This document shows, in pieces, positions 47,301 through 57,706 of a DNA stretch of 64,000 nucleotides; position 1 is the stretch's first letter, and the number at the start of each line of letters is the position of its first letter. This DNA is from Pelagibacteraceae bacterium (lineage in GTDB: Bacteria > Pseudomonadota > Alphaproteobacteria > Pelagibacterales > Pelagibacteraceae): contig JALEGD010000001.1 of NCBI GenBank assembly GCA_022763425.1, positions 1-64,000 on the forward strand, read 5' to 3'. The position numbers and the translations under genes were made by a program. The notes under the pieces were generated by a model. That model was not told the DNA's origin, made no database searches, and saw nothing but the letters and a program-made list of their open reading frames with translations.

Positions 47301-47433
47301 AACCTTCTTTACACTGTATGTAATCCCGGTTGTTTATTTAGTTATTGGCAAAAATACTGTTCCAATTAATACAATAGAAAACCAACTAGATAAAGAACTT
47401 AAATTTAAAGTTAAACAGAATCAAAAAGGGTAA
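44311..47433 (+). CDS. RND efflux transporter permease
   Basis: FLTELSIKRPVVATVMSLVLVIFG; ALVLAIGIVVDDAIVMGENI; GLAAKNGILIVEFANQIR. Confidence 0.97.
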   Translation: MFLTELSIKRPVVATVMSLVLVIFGIVTFNKIPLRELPDVETAKINIRTDYNGASAKIIDTQITQKIEERVGGTPGLINIDSTSEDERSSINLEFDLGVDLDVAANDVRDRIARIVDDLPEQAEPPQVFKASAARTTTMWLAFQSARMTDLELTDYADRYLKDEFANVAGVGLIRLGGEREFSLRLWLDPVAMAARDITTDELENILRKENVEFPAGKIESKSVDLVIKVEKAYQDLNDYKELALKRAPDGSIIKLKDIANIEFGALNTNTLFKGNGNQTVGIGIYQQSTANTIEVADRIKEKIKTLQPTLPAGSSLSVSFDRSRYIEAAIYEVYKTIIIAIILVIIIIYLFLGNLTGVIIPAVTIPVGIISTFLAIYVAGFTLNLFTLMALVLAIGIVVDDAIVMGENISRRLEGGETRLVAAYHGSKQVAFAIIATTVVLISVFLPLIFIKGLIGRLFMEMAVTLSFAVCISSFVALTISPMIGSKFLKSKKSNSSLIVNFNNFFKRCEIGYTETLKLIINKHKLIFIFLSCVVLLTVFLFTITKKELLPKEDRGVFFVIVKAPEGSGYNYTASKAQQIEKMFLPEIGKGEIRRLLLRVPGFGKSSKQTNSAFIIVLLEDWSKRKKDGNEILRSSFGKIASVPGVIAFPVMPQSIRSGGVEKPIQFVLLGNTYDKLDEWKNILKSEARKNPNIVSVEDDYNLNKPELKVEIDNQKAADLGISIEAIGRSIETMFGSRKVTKFTKEGKEYSIILQSNLQNRQEPANLNKIYVRSTVTKKLIPLSNIVKISESATAPFLSRYNRQRAVTISARLVGNYSIDQALKFLEKTVKDKLPEEVRIGYKGESEEYKKTNIGIYLIFGLALITAYLSMAAQFESWRHPLTIMLSVPFAIFGGIVGLLVAGSSLNIYSQIGLIILIGLAAKNGILIVEFANQIRSEGKDILNSVLQASKLRFRPIIMTSLSTIAGVTPLILGSGPGEASRLTIGIVIFMGMIFTTFFTLYVIPVVYLVIGKNTVPINTIENQLDKELKFKVKQNQKG

Positions 47434-47444
47434 GAATTAATTAA

Positions 47445-47759
47445 TTAGGAATTTTTTTTTATCCATTTTAAAAATTTATCATTACCATTATAAATATTAA
47501 AAAAAAGAATACACGGGCAATCATAAGAGTGTTGTTCCTTGATATTCTTAATAATTTTTTTCATATTTTTTCTCTGAGTTTTTCCGATCAAAATATATTC
47601 TTTTGATGATGAAATTTTTTTATTCCATTTAAAAAATGACTGAACATTAGAAATAATATTTGTGCATGCGGCAAGTTTGTTATTAACTAAAAATTTACCA
47701 ATTTTATTTGCTTCTAATTTTGATCCACAAGTTAAATATAAAAGTTTATAATTGCTCAT
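47445..47759 (-). CDS. cutA: CutA divalent-cation tolerance-like protein
   Basis: LYLTCGSKLEANKIGKFLVNNKLAACTNI, SFFKWNKKISSSKEYILIGKT. Confidence 0.9.
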   Translation of the reverse strand: MSNYKLLYLTCGSKLEANKIGKFLVNNKLAACTNIISNVQSFFKWNKKISSSKEYILIGKTQRKNMKKIIKNIKEQHSYDCPCILFFNIYNGNDKFLKWIKKNS

Positions 47760-47789
47760 ATTGATAATTTATCATAATAAATAATTTTT

Positions 47790-48512
47790 ATGATAAATCT
47801 AATTTTAATTCGTCATGGTCAAAGTCGGTGGAATTTAGAAAATAGATTCACAGGCTGGTATGATGCCGATCTTACAAAAAAAGGTCTAGAAGAAGCTGAT
47901 AAAGCTGGCCTTCTTATAAAAGAACTCGGTCTTAAATTTAATTATGGTTTTACTTCTTTTCAAACTAGAGCCATAAAAACTTTTGAAACAATTTTAAAAT
48001 CTTCAGAGATTAATATTCCTCACGTCACGAAAGCATGGCAACTTAACGAAAGGCACTATGGAGGTCTACAAGGGCTGAATAAAGAAGAAACTGCAAAAAA
48101 ACATGGAAAAGAACAAGTTATGATTTGGAGAAGAAGTTATGATATTCCTCCTCCTCCACAAGACAGAAGTGACCCTGCTCACCCTGTAAACTCTAAGATT
48201 TACGAGGATATTAATCCAAATTTAATTCCAGATTCTGAGTCACTTAAAGATACTTACAACAGGGCTGTGCCATATTATTTAGAAAATATTGAGCCATTAT
48301 TAAAAAAATCTGAAAATATTTTAATTTCGGCTCATGGAAATAGTTTGCGCGCATTATGCAAAAAAATTTTCGAAATTTCTGATGAGATGATTGTTAAATT
48401 AGAGATACCAACTGGAAATCCAATTCAAATTCAATTTGATGAAAATTTAAATCTTAAAGAATATAAATATTTAGATAAAACACGCGCCAAAGAATTTATT
48501 GTCAAAAAATAA
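47790..48512 (+). CDS. gpmA: 2,3-bisphosphoglycerate-dependent phosphoglycerate mutase
   Basis: LILIRHGQSRWNLENRFTGWYDADLTKKG, WQLNERHYGGLQGLNKEETAKKHGKEQV, SAHGNSLRAL. Confidence 0.97.
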   Translation: MINLILIRHGQSRWNLENRFTGWYDADLTKKGLEEADKAGLLIKELGLKFNYGFTSFQTRAIKTFETILKSSEINIPHVTKAWQLNERHYGGLQGLNKEETAKKHGKEQVMIWRRSYDIPPPPQDRSDPAHPVNSKIYEDINPNLIPDSESLKDTYNRAVPYYLENIEPLLKKSENILISAHGNSLRALCKKIFEISDEMIVKLEIPTGNPIQIQFDENLNLKEYKYLDKTRAKEFIVKK

Positions 48513-49188
48513 TATCTTTACTCTTTAGCTTATTATAAATTTCTAAATCAGTTGTATGATAAAAAGTCTGCTCGAAAATTTCGCCTGTAATTTTCTTCTC
48601 TTCTATTAAAAGATCCCATATCTCTTTTATTGAAAATGACTTTACCTCTTTATTTTCTAATAATGTGGAATTTAAGATCTGAAACCCTGTATAAATATAA
48701 TTTTTTTTATTTGTTAAAAAGTCATTCTCAATAGAAAAATCTGCATTTAAATTAGGGTCAAAACTCTTATCTTTTCTTGCTAAAAGCAATCCTGCTAAAA
48801 AATTTTTTTGTATAGTTTTTTTAATTAAAGTTTTCATGTCTAAAATATAATTTTTTTGCCAAACAGTATCAGAATTTAGAACAAGAAAATAATCGTCGGA
48901 TAAAAAATGCTTGGCATTAACTAATGCACCACCTGTATCTAAAATAACTTCTTCTTCAAAAACTTTAATATCAGGGTGATTTTTATTTATATAGCTAGAA
49001 ATTTTTTGTTTTAAATGATGAACATTAACTGCAATCTCATTTACACCAAGTTCTTTCAAAATCTTAATTGAATATTCAATTAGTGGAATATTATTAATAG
49101 TTAATAAAGGTTTAGGGGTTGTATTAGTTAGTGGCAAAACACGTTTACCAAAACCAGCACATAAAATTATTGCTTTATTTATTTCCAT
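48502..49188 (-). CDS. Sugar nucleotidyltransferase, MurU-like (N-acetylmuramate-1-P uridylyltransferase-like)
   Basis: AIILCAGFGKRVLPLTNTTPKPLLTINNIPLIEYSIKIL; FLVLNSDTVW; next to an AmgK-like kinase. Confidence 0.85.
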   Translation of the reverse strand: MEINKAIILCAGFGKRVLPLTNTTPKPLLTINNIPLIEYSIKILKELGVNEIAVNVHHLKQKISSYINKNHPDIKVFEEEVILDTGGALVNAKHFLSDDYFLVLNSDTVWQKNYILDMKTLIKKTIQKNFLAGLLLARKDKSFDPNLNADFSIENDFLTNKKNYIYTGFQILNSTLLENKEVKSFSIKEIWDLLIEEKKITGEIFEQTFYHTTDLEIYNKLKSKDIIF

Positions 49189-50123
49189 TTTTTTCGAATA
49201 ACTTTGTTAGAAAAATATTTTTTGAATATCAAGTTTAATTCTTTTAATTCATTATGCTTTAGTCTTAATTTTAAAAGGGACCAAGTTCTTGGTAAATATT
49301 TTAAATACTTTTCTTTATGATCTCGTCGATACAATCTTAAAAAAATACCCAAAATTTTTAAAAGCCTTTGAATTGAGAGTATGTGAAAATGAAATAGAAA
49401 ATCATTTTGTTTTTTTTTTGTTTTTTTTAAATAATATTTTACTAATTTGGACTGATCACTTTGACTTATATTTACCCTTACATCATCTACTAGAGACATA
49501 AGATCATAAACAGGATGACCAATTACAGCATCTTGCGTATCTAAAAAACCAATTTTTCTATTATGAATAATTAAGTTTTCGATATGAAAATCTCTATGAA
49601 CAAAAACTTTATTAGATTTAGTGGTTTTTTTTAGTAACTTTAGAAAACAATTATTTATTGTTTTTTGAATTTCTCTTATTTTCTTCTTAGTAAAAAACTC
49701 TGGCAAAAACCATTCATAAAACAAATTCATTTCTTTCTGTAATAATTTCATAGAATATTTGGGTAAATTTTTTTTTGGTTTAATTTTTTGTAATTTTACA
49801 AGCTCATCTATTACCTTTTTAAAATGATTAATTTTATTTTTTTTAATTAAATTTTTTACTAAATTGTTGCCTAAATCTTCAATAATAATAAAATTATTTT
49901 TTATATTTTTTTTTATTGTTTTAGGTGCTTTAATTTTGTTGCTAATTAAAAATTCATTTATCTTTGAATAATTTTCTAAATTATTTTTTTTATCCTTCTT
50001 GCAATAAACTAAAATTTGTTTTTTCTTATTTTTAAAACGATAAAACTTTCTTGGTGACGCATCACCAGCAACTAAATAAATTTCATTATTTAGTTTTTCC
50101 AAAATATTTGATTTTAATGTCAC
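49179..50123 (-). CDS. Aminoglycoside phosphotransferase-fold sugar kinase, AmgK-like
   Basis: DASPRKFYRFKNKKKQILVYC, FVHRDFHIENLIIHNRKIGFLDTQDAVIGHPVYDLMSLVDDVR. Confidence 0.88.
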   Translation of the reverse strand: MTLKSNILEKLNNEIYLVAGDASPRKFYRFKNKKKQILVYCKKDKKNNLENYSKINEFLISNKIKAPKTIKKNIKNNFIIIEDLGNNLVKNLIKKNKINHFKKVIDELVKLQKIKPKKNLPKYSMKLLQKEMNLFYEWFLPEFFTKKKIREIQKTINNCFLKLLKKTTKSNKVFVHRDFHIENLIIHNRKIGFLDTQDAVIGHPVYDLMSLVDDVRVNISQSDQSKLVKYYLKKTKKKQNDFLFHFHILSIQRLLKILGIFLRLYRRDHKEKYLKYLPRTWSLLKLRLKHNELKELNLIFKKYFSNKVIRKKWK

Positions 50124-50520
50124 GTTCGTTTTTTAATTTTGTATGCTTTAAACTTATTTCTATACGATTTATATTTTTTTTCTTAATTAATTCAGGCCAT
50201 TCTATAATATTAATTACCTTATCCTCTAACTCAAATAGACCAATGTTTTCTAGATCTAATTTACTCTTAAGTCGGTATAAATCGTAATGGGCTATAATTA
50301 GTTTATTTTTGACCGGGTAGTATTGGACTATGTTAAAAGTTGGGCTGGTTACTTGGGGTGACTTTTTTTTATTTTTTTTGAAAATTTCACTGATAATTAA
50401 CTTTGACAGAGTCGTTTTACCGGTACCTAAATTTCCCTTTAAATAAATTGTGTGACCTATTTTTACTTTTTTTGAGATTTTATAAGATAGCGTCTTTAAA
50501 TCTTTTAAAGCACATCTCAT
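50086..50520 (-). CDS. tsaE: tRNA t6A biosynthesis ATPase TsaE
   Basis: GHTIYLKGNLGTGKTTLSKLII, SPTFNIVQYY, HYDLYRLKSKLDLENIGLFEL. Confidence 0.93.
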   Translation of the reverse strand: MRCALKDLKTLSYKISKKVKIGHTIYLKGNLGTGKTTLSKLIISEIFKKNKKKSPQVTSPTFNIVQYYPVKNKLIIAHYDLYRLKSKLDLENIGLFELEDKVINIIEWPELIKKKNINRIEISLKHTKLKNERDIKIKYFGKTK

Positions 50521-50523
50521 TGC

Positions 50524-51810
50524 TTAATATCTATAAGCATCACCTTTGAAAGGACCTTGTGGAGAGACACCTATATAATCAGCTTGATCATTTGAAAGTT
50601 TTGTTAACTTTGCTCCAACTTTTGCCAAGTGTAACTCAGCAACTTTTTCATCTAAGTGTTTTGGTAGAACATAAACTTTCTTTTCATATTGATTAGGATT
50701 ATTCCATAATTCGATTTGTGCCATAACTTGGTTTGTAAAAGATGCACTCATAACAAAACTTGGATGACCTGTGGCACAGCCTAAATTTACCAATCGTCCT
50801 TCGGCTAATAAGATAATTCTTTTTTTGTCAGGAAATTCTATTTCATGAACCTGAGGTTTAATTTCATTCCATTTATAATTTTTTAATGCATCAACTTGAA
50901 TTTCATTATCAAAATGACCGATATTACATAATATAGACCTATCTTTCATAGATCTCATATGATCTGCTGTTACAATATCTTTATTACCTGTTGCAGTTAC
51001 AACAATATCTGCATTACCAATCATTTCATCCATTAAAACAACTTCGTAACCTTCCATTGATGCTTGTAATGCGCATATTGGGTCAGTTTCTGTAACCATT
51101 ACTCGTGCACCAGCTTGACGTAAAGATGCAGCACTACCTTTTCCAACATCACCAAAACCTGCAACTATTGCAACCTTACCAGACATCATAACATCAGTTG
51201 CTCTACGTATTGAGTCAACTAAACTCTCTCGACATCCATACAAATTGTCAAATTTAGATTTAGTTACCGAGTCATTAACGTTAAAAGCTGGAATCAAAAG
51301 ACTTCCATCTTTTTCCATTTTTTTTAGCTCTTTTACACCAGTTGTTGTTTCCTCTGAAACGCCTTTAATATCTTTTAATAATTCTTTGTAATCTTTATGC
51401 ATTAAAGCTGTAAGGTCTCCACCATCATCTAAAATCATGTTTGGCTTCCAATCTTTATTTCCCTCAATCGTTTGTTTAATGCACCACCAATATTCCTCTT
51501 CCGTTTCACCTTTCCAAGCAAAAACAGGTATTCCTTTTCTAGCAATAGCAGCGGCAGCATGATCTTGTGTCGAAAAGATATTGCAAGAGGACCATCTAAC
51601 ACTTGCTCCAAGATGAACTAAAGTTTCAATCAAAACAGCTGTTTGAATTGTCATGTGCAAACATCCAACAATATTTGCTCCTTTTAGTGGTTTTGAATTT
51701 CCATACTCTTCTCTTATGGCCATTAAACCTGGCATCTCAGACTCGGCTAGAGAAATTTCTTTGTCTCCAAAATCAGCTAAATTAATATCTTTTACTTTAT
51801 AATCCGTCAT
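50524..51810 (-). CDS. ahcY: Adenosylhomocysteinase
   Basis: [84 protein letters not shown]-terminal DAYRY. Confidence 0.98.
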   Translation of the reverse strand: MTDYKVKDINLADFGDKEISLAESEMPGLMAIREEYGNSKPLKGANIVGCLHMTIQTAVLIETLVHLGASVRWSSCNIFSTQDHAAAAIARKGIPVFAWKGETEEEYWWCIKQTIEGNKDWKPNMILDDGGDLTALMHKDYKELLKDIKGVSEETTTGVKELKKMEKDGSLLIPAFNVNDSVTKSKFDNLYGCRESLVDSIRRATDVMMSGKVAIVAGFGDVGKGSAASLRQAGARVMVTETDPICALQASMEGYEVVLMDEMIGNADIVVTATGNKDIVTADHMRSMKDRSILCNIGHFDNEIQVDALKNYKWNEIKPQVHEIEFPDKKRIILLAEGRLVNLGCATGHPSFVMSASFTNQVMAQIELWNNPNQYEKKVYVLPKHLDEKVAELHLAKVGAKLTKLSNDQADYIGVSPQGPFKGDAYRY

Positions 51811-51852
51811 TGGCGGTCAACTAACAGTATTGGAAAGTTTAATCAATAGGAA

Positions 51853-53385
51853 TTAAACAGAGGGTAAAGAAATATCAACTATAGCGCCAGAGTTATCTTT
51901 TTTATTATAAACGCTTATTAAACCTTTGTGAGAGTCAATTATATTTTTAACAATGTTTAAACCCAGTCCTGAATGTGACCCTTTTTGCTCGTTTGGTCTA
52001 TCACTATAAAATCTTTCAAAAACCTTATCTAAATTATTTTTATCAAATCCAGGACCCTGATCCACAATTAAAATTTTAAAATTATTTTTTTCCAAATTTA
52101 TTTTAATTAGAATTTCTGAATTATTAGGGCTAAATGATACTGCATTATCTAATAAATTCGCTATGACCTGCTCAATACGACTTTCAATACCAAATATTAC
52201 TGCTTTTTTTAATTTTTGACTATTATCAAAATTAAATTTGATATTCTTTTTTTGATTCACTGTATCTAAGTTAAAATCTTCAACTATGCTATCAATCAAT
52301 TTGAGAAGGTCAAAATTTTTTGCGATAGCTCTTGATTGAGATGCCTCGTCTTTTAGAACTTGAGAATAATCAGTTATTAACCTTTCAATTCTCTCAACAT
52401 CATTTGATAAAATTTTTAAAAGTTTAATTTTTTGATTATCATCCTTTGTTTGATTTAATAAATCTGAAGCACCTTTTAATGAAGCTAAAGGATTTCTAAT
52501 TTCATGTGTCAAATCTGAAGCAAATCTCTCTGCCAATTCAATACGCTGATAAAGTTTATTTGTCATATCAGTCAATGATTTTGATAAATTGCCAATTTCA
52601 TCATCGCGCTTATCAAATTCTACATTTATATTTTCATTACTTTTGGGGTTATCGTAAGAAATCTTTTTTGCAAAAGAGTTTAAAGATCTAATAGGTTTAA
52701 TTATATAATTATTCAAAAATAGAGAAAAAATCATAATCACTATTGCTGCTATCAGTACAGATCTTAAAACGAAATTTTTTCTCTCTTGTACGGCAAGACT
52801 TATTTCATTCGATATCTCACTAACGGTTATAATAATATTATTATCAACCAATTTAAGGATTGAGCTTGTATGTATGACTAAATTATTATTTATACTTTCA
52901 GAAGAAATAAAAAACTTCTGATCAACATTTGAATTAACTTCATCTAAAAAACTATATTTAACTTCAGATACGAAATTGAAATTCTTATTATCATCTTGTT
53001 GCTTGAGTTTTTCATTAATACCAAGTGTTTCAATTCTCTCTGTAACAAATAAAGAAGTACGATCTATATCAATAATTGAACTATCAACTAAAATATCTTT
53101 GTTCATTTTAAAAAATCTAATTTGATCAACTTCATCTAATATGAATTTTGATCTAAATAAAAAATTTTTTAATGTATTTTCATCTGAGTCAATATTTTGA
53201 TTTTTTAAATTTAAATTTATATTTTCTATTATATTTTGATGTTTTTTACTTTTTCGATTAATTAATTCAGGCTCGATTGCCAAAAGGTAAACAAAAGTAA
53301 AAAAGCCTAAAACTAAAAATACAAAAAAATTAAAGGTAAGAAATTGTTTTAATAAAGATCTAGTCGATAATAAATTGGTTATCAT
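51853..53385 (-). CDS. Sensor histidine kinase, ChvG-like
   Basis: Two TMs flanking a periplasmic domain, HAMP, DLTHEIRNPLASLKGASDLL (H box), SHSGLGLNIVKNIIDSHKG. Confidence 0.9.
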   Translation of the reverse strand: MITNLLSTRSLLKQFLTFNFFVFLVLGFFTFVYLLAIEPELINRKSKKHQNIIENINLNLKNQNIDSDENTLKNFLFRSKFILDEVDQIRFFKMNKDILVDSSIIDIDRTSLFVTERIETLGINEKLKQQDDNKNFNFVSEVKYSFLDEVNSNVDQKFFISSESINNNLVIHTSSILKLVDNNIIITVSEISNEISLAVQERKNFVLRSVLIAAIVIMIFSLFLNNYIIKPIRSLNSFAKKISYDNPKSNENINVEFDKRDDEIGNLSKSLTDMTNKLYQRIELAERFASDLTHEIRNPLASLKGASDLLNQTKDDNQKIKLLKILSNDVERIERLITDYSQVLKDEASQSRAIAKNFDLLKLIDSIVEDFNLDTVNQKKNIKFNFDNSQKLKKAVIFGIESRIEQVIANLLDNAVSFSPNNSEILIKINLEKNNFKILIVDQGPGFDKNNLDKVFERFYSDRPNEQKGSHSGLGLNIVKNIIDSHKGLISVYNKKDNSGAIVDISLPSV

Positions 53386-54086
53386 TACGGGTTAGCATTC
53401 CAACGATATCCGCTTCCATAACGAGTTTCAATAGCTGAAAATTCTTTATCAACTTTTTTAAATTTTTTTCTTATTCTTTTTACATGGCTATCAATGGTTC
53501 TATCCTCAATGTCATTATTTTCTTTATAAGCAATTGTCATTAAATGAGATCTCTCTTTTATCACTCCAGGCCTTTTGGCAAGTTCATATACAATTTGAAA
53601 TTCTGTCGTTGTTAACTTGTCTGGCAAATTTTGATCACCCCAAGTACATTCTAATTGCTCTGGATCAAGCATCAATTTTCCCTGTTTAATAATATTCTTA
53701 CTATCAGGAGTTACCTGATCTTTTTTTCTAAATTGAACTTTTACTCTTTCAATCAAAACATTTATTGAAAATCCACCAGATTTTTTTACATAATCATCTG
53801 CACCTAACTTCAGACCTAATAATTCATCTACCTCTTCATCTTTAGAAGTTAAAAAAATAACTGGAAGATTTGTTTTTTTTCGTAGTTTTTTTAAAAGCTC
53901 CTCTCCATTCATTCTTGGCATTTTAATATCAATGATAGCGAGGTCTGGCGGTGTTCTTGTTATTCCAATGTATGCACTCTCTCCATCAACATAAGTTTGA
54001 ACTTTATATCCCTCATTTTCTAATGCTATAGAAACACTAGTTAAAATGTTTCTATCATCATCTACTAATGCAATTGTTTTAGACAT
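53385..54086 (-). CDS. OmpR-family response regulator, ChvI-like
   Basis: [57 protein letters not shown]…[12 protein letters not shown]. Confidence 0.92.
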   Translation of the reverse strand: MSKTIALVDDDRNILTSVSIALENEGYKVQTYVDGESAYIGITRTPPDLAIIDIKMPRMNGEELLKKLRKKTNLPVIFLTSKDEEVDELLGLKLGADDYVKKSGGFSINVLIERVKVQFRKKDQVTPDSKNIIKQGKLMLDPEQLECTWGDQNLPDKLTTTEFQIVYELAKRPGVIKERSHLMTIAYKENNDIEDRTIDSHVKRIRKKFKKVDKEFSAIETRYGSGYRWNANP

Positions 54087-54128
54087 GCTGTTTTTATAAT
54101 ATCAAAAAAAGACTAAAATTAGACTAAA

Positions 54129-56921
54129 TTAATGTGCATCATTCCAGTTTTTGCCACTATTTGCATCAACAGTTAAAGGTACAGAAAAGTTATAATCACC
54201 ATCAATTGCATTTTCCATTTCATTTTTTATTTTTTGTATTTCTTTTTTTAAGTCCATATCTTTAGTCTCTAGCAACAACTCATCATGAATTTGGACTAAT
54301 AAGCGTGACTTAATTTCTCTGGACAATATTTTTTTATCAATATTAATCATTGCAAATCTAATTATATCTGCTGCTGCTCCTTGGATCGGTGCGTTAATTG
54401 CAGCTCTTTCTTGAAATGATTTTAAAGTATGATTTTTATCATTAATATTTGGAAAATGACATTTTCGATTAAACATCGTTTGAACAAAACCATTCTTCCT
54501 ACAAAACTTGAGAGTCTCTTGCATGTAATCTCGTATTTCAGGGAATTTTTTAAAATATGAAAATAAAAACTGTTCTGCCTCTGGGTTGCTAACTGAGATT
54601 TGTTTAGCTAACCCATATGAAGATATGCCATAGATAATACCAAAATTAATAGCTTTAGCCTTTCTTCTCATATCTTCGTTGATTTTTTTTATATCGCACT
54701 CAAATATTTGTGATGCTGTAATGTTATGAATATCCTCATTATTTTTAAATGCTTTTTTTAATTCTTTAACATCTGCTACATGCGCTAGAACTCGCATTTC
54801 AATTTGGCTATAATCTGCTGAAATAATTGAGCTTCCTTTTTCAGAGACGAAAGCCGACCTAATTAGCTTGCCTTCTTTTGATTTTATTGGAATGTTTTGT
54901 AAATTTGGATCAGCAGATGCTAAACGGCCAGTGCTTGTTGCTGCTAGTAAAAAAGATGTATGGATACGTTTAGTGTTTTTATCAATATATTCTGGAAGAG
55001 TGTCTGTATACGTATTTTTTAATTTAGACTTTTGTCTCCACTCTAAAACTAATTTTGGAAATTCATGTCCTTTGCTTGCTAAATCCTCGAGAACATTTAC
55101 ATTTGTAGCAAAATTTCCTTTTTTAGTTTTTTTTGTCCCTGAAATTTTTAATTTCTCATACAAAATATCACCCAGCTGTTTGGTAGAGGCTATATTAAAC
55201 TCTTCTCCAGATAGTTTATAAATCTTTTTTTCTAACATTTTTAAATCTGCACTAAAACTATTTGAGAGTTTTTTTAAAATTGCCTGGTCTATTTTTATTC
55301 CATTATTTTCCATTCTTGCGAGAACATCAACTAAAGGAATTTCTAAAGTTTCATAAATTTGAAAACATTTTTCTTTAACTATTCTATCTTTAAATAAATT
55401 ATAAAGTTTTAGAGTTACATCAGCATCCTCACATGCATATCTATAGGCATTATCAATTAAAACTTCATCAAAAGTGACTTCTGATTTTCCGGTGCCAACA
55501 ACATCTTTAAATTTTATGTTATCGTGATCTAAATGTGTCTTGGCTAATAAATCCAAATTATGTCTATTAACCCCAGCATCTAAAGAGTAGGATAGTAACA
55601 TTGTATCCTCAAAAGATTTCAGTTCTATTCCATATTTTAAAAATATTTTGAGGTCATATTTGATATTTTGACCTACTTTTTTAACTGTCTCATCTTCTAA
55701 ATAAGGTTTTAAAACCTTTACCAATTCCTTAATTTTTATCTGTTTTTTTAAATTTGGGTCTTGTTTATTTTTGTGACCGACAGGAACATAATAAGCCTCA
55801 TTTTCGTTAATAGCTAAAGATATACCCACTAAATCTGCTTTTTGTGAATTTAAAGAATTTGTCTCTGTATCAATGGCAAAGTAACCTTGATTGTCAGCTT
55901 GCTTAAGTAAATCTTCTAATTCTTGAACTTCGTAAATAATATGAAAACCACTTTCTTTTTTGTTATTTGTTTTTTGTGATATAGCAGTTTCTTTTTTTAC
56001 AAAAGTATCTAATGATTTTCCGTAAGTTTGCTCAATTCTCTTTTTAATTTTTAAAAATTCCATCTCATCCAAAAAATTAAATATTTTTTCTTTGTCCAAA
56101 GGTTTTAAAATAAAATCTTCAATTTCTTCTTTTATAGGAACATCACTTTTCAGTGTTACAAGCTCTCTACTAATTAATGCATTTTTTTTATTATCTAATA
56201 ATGTTTGTCTTCTTTTAGGTTGTTTAATTGTATCTGCTTTTTTTAATAATTCGTCTAAAGAGCCGAATTGATTAATTAATTCTGCTGCAGTTTTTACTCC
56301 AATACCTGGGACCCCAGGAATATTATCTACAGAATCTCCAGCTAATGATTGCACATCTATTACTTTTTCTGGCGGTACTCCGAATTTTTCTTTGACCTCT
56401 TCAATCCCAATATGTCGATCTTTCATTGTATCTAACATGAAAGTTTCTTTATCAACTAGTTGCATTAAATCTTTATCTGACGAAACAATTGTAATTTTAA
56501 TTTTCTTTTTTTTTGCTTTTTCTTTATATGTCGCAATCAAATCATCTGCTTCGTAATTGAGCATCTCAATTGATGGTAGATTAAAAGCTTTCACTGCTTT
56601 TCTGATGTAATCAAATTGAGGAATTAAATCCTCGGGTGCATCTGCTCTATTACCCTTATAATCTTTATAAATATCATTTCTAAAATTTTTTCTTGCACTA
56701 TCAAATATTACTGCAAGATGGGTGGGAGTATCCATAGTATTACCAGCTTTTGCTTTTTCTAAAAAACTGTAAAGCATGTTACAAAAGCCACTTACTGCAC
56801 CAACAGGTAAGCCATCACTTTTACGCGTCAGCGGTGGCAAAGCATAATAAGCTCTAAAAATATAACCTGATCCATCAATTAAAAATAAATGTTTTTCTTT
56901 AGACATAAGTTTTTTATACAA
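54129..56921 (-). CDS. polA: DNA polymerase I
   Basis: FLIDGSGYIFRAYYALPPL (5' nuclease), DTETNSLNSQKADLVGIS (3' exo motif), SADYSQIEMRVLAHV, RRKAKAINFGIIYGIS, VQIHDELLLE. Confidence 0.98.
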   Translation of the reverse strand: MYKKLMSKEKHLFLIDGSGYIFRAYYALPPLTRKSDGLPVGAVSGFCNMLYSFLEKAKAGNTMDTPTHLAVIFDSARKNFRNDIYKDYKGNRADAPEDLIPQFDYIRKAVKAFNLPSIEMLNYEADDLIATYKEKAKKKKIKITIVSSDKDLMQLVDKETFMLDTMKDRHIGIEEVKEKFGVPPEKVIDVQSLAGDSVDNIPGVPGIGVKTAAELINQFGSLDELLKKADTIKQPKRRQTLLDNKKNALISRELVTLKSDVPIKEEIEDFILKPLDKEKIFNFLDEMEFLKIKKRIEQTYGKSLDTFVKKETAISQKTNNKKESGFHIIYEVQELEDLLKQADNQGYFAIDTETNSLNSQKADLVGISLAINENEAYYVPVGHKNKQDPNLKKQIKIKELVKVLKPYLEDETVKKVGQNIKYDLKIFLKYGIELKSFEDTMLLSYSLDAGVNRHNLDLLAKTHLDHDNIKFKDVVGTGKSEVTFDEVLIDNAYRYACEDADVTLKLYNLFKDRIVKEKCFQIYETLEIPLVDVLARMENNGIKIDQAILKKLSNSFSADLKMLEKKIYKLSGEEFNIASTKQLGDILYEKLKISGTKKTKKGNFATNVNVLEDLASKGHEFPKLVLEWRQKSKLKNTYTDTLPEYIDKNTKRIHTSFLLAATSTGRLASADPNLQNIPIKSKEGKLIRSAFVSEKGSSIISADYSQIEMRVLAHVADVKELKKAFKNNEDIHNITASQIFECDIKKINEDMRRKAKAINFGIIYGISSYGLAKQISVSNPEAEQFLFSYFKKFPEIRDYMQETLKFCRKNGFVQTMFNRKCHFPNINDKNHTLKSFQERAAINAPIQGAAADIIRFAMINIDKKILSREIKSRLLVQIHDELLLETKDMDLKKEIQKIKNEMENAIDGDYNFSVPLTVDANSGKNWNDAH

Positions 56922-56956
56922 ATTGTATTTTTTAATGTTATTACAAGCTGACCATC

Positions 56957-57706
56957 ATGAATAGTTCAATTGCCTTAAAAGTTGAAAATGTGAATAAAAT
57001 TTACCTGCAAGGTGGTAAGCATGTTGAGGCATTAAAAAATATTTCTTTAGAAGTTAAAACTGGAGAAATTTTTGGATTGCTCGGGCCAAATGGGGCCGGT
57101 AAATCTACTTTCATTAATATACTTGCTGGCACTGTAAACAAAACAAATGGTTTTATAAATGTTTGGGGGTTTGATTTGGATAAAAACCCTAGACAAGTTA
57201 GAGCCTCTTTGGGAATCGTTCCTCAAGAAATAAATGTTGATCCTTTTTTTTCTCCAAAAAAAATTTTAGAAATTCAAGCTGGTTTATATGGTGTTAAGGT
57301 GCAAGACAGGATTACTGATCAAATTTTAGAATTAACAAACTTATCTGATAAGGCGAACGCATACACAAGAAACTTGTCCGGCGGAATGAAAAGAAGGTTA
57401 TTGGTAGCTAAAGCTATGGTTCACCAACCACCAATTTTAATACTTGATGAGCCTACTGCTGGAGTTGATGTTGACTTAAGAAGAAAGTTGCTTGAGTCTG
57501 TACGTGAACTAAATAGGCAAGGGGTAACCATTATTTACACCACACATTATCTTAAAGAAGCTTCTGACATTTGTGATCGTATTGCAATTATTGATAGGGG
57601 TAAATTAGTAGCTTTAAATTCAACGCAAGAACTGCTAAAAAATAACTCTGATTTAGAAGAAGTATTTATAAATCTAACAAATAAAGAAAATGAACATAAT
57701 AACTAA
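56957..57706 (+). CDS. ABC transporter ATP-binding protein (ABC-2/DrrA/YadG-like)
   Basis: GLLGPNGAGKSTFINILAG, NLSGGMKRRLLVAKAMVHQPPILILDEPTAGVD. Confidence 0.95.
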   Translation: MNSSIALKVENVNKIYLQGGKHVEALKNISLEVKTGEIFGLLGPNGAGKSTFINILAGTVNKTNGFINVWGFDLDKNPRQVRASLGIVPQEINVDPFFSPKKILEIQAGLYGVKVQDRITDQILELTNLSDKANAYTRNLSGGMKRRLLVAKAMVHQPPILILDEPTAGVDVDLRRKLLESVRELNRQGVTIIYTTHYLKEASDICDRIAIIDRGKLVALNSTQELLKNNSDLEEVFINLTNKENEHNN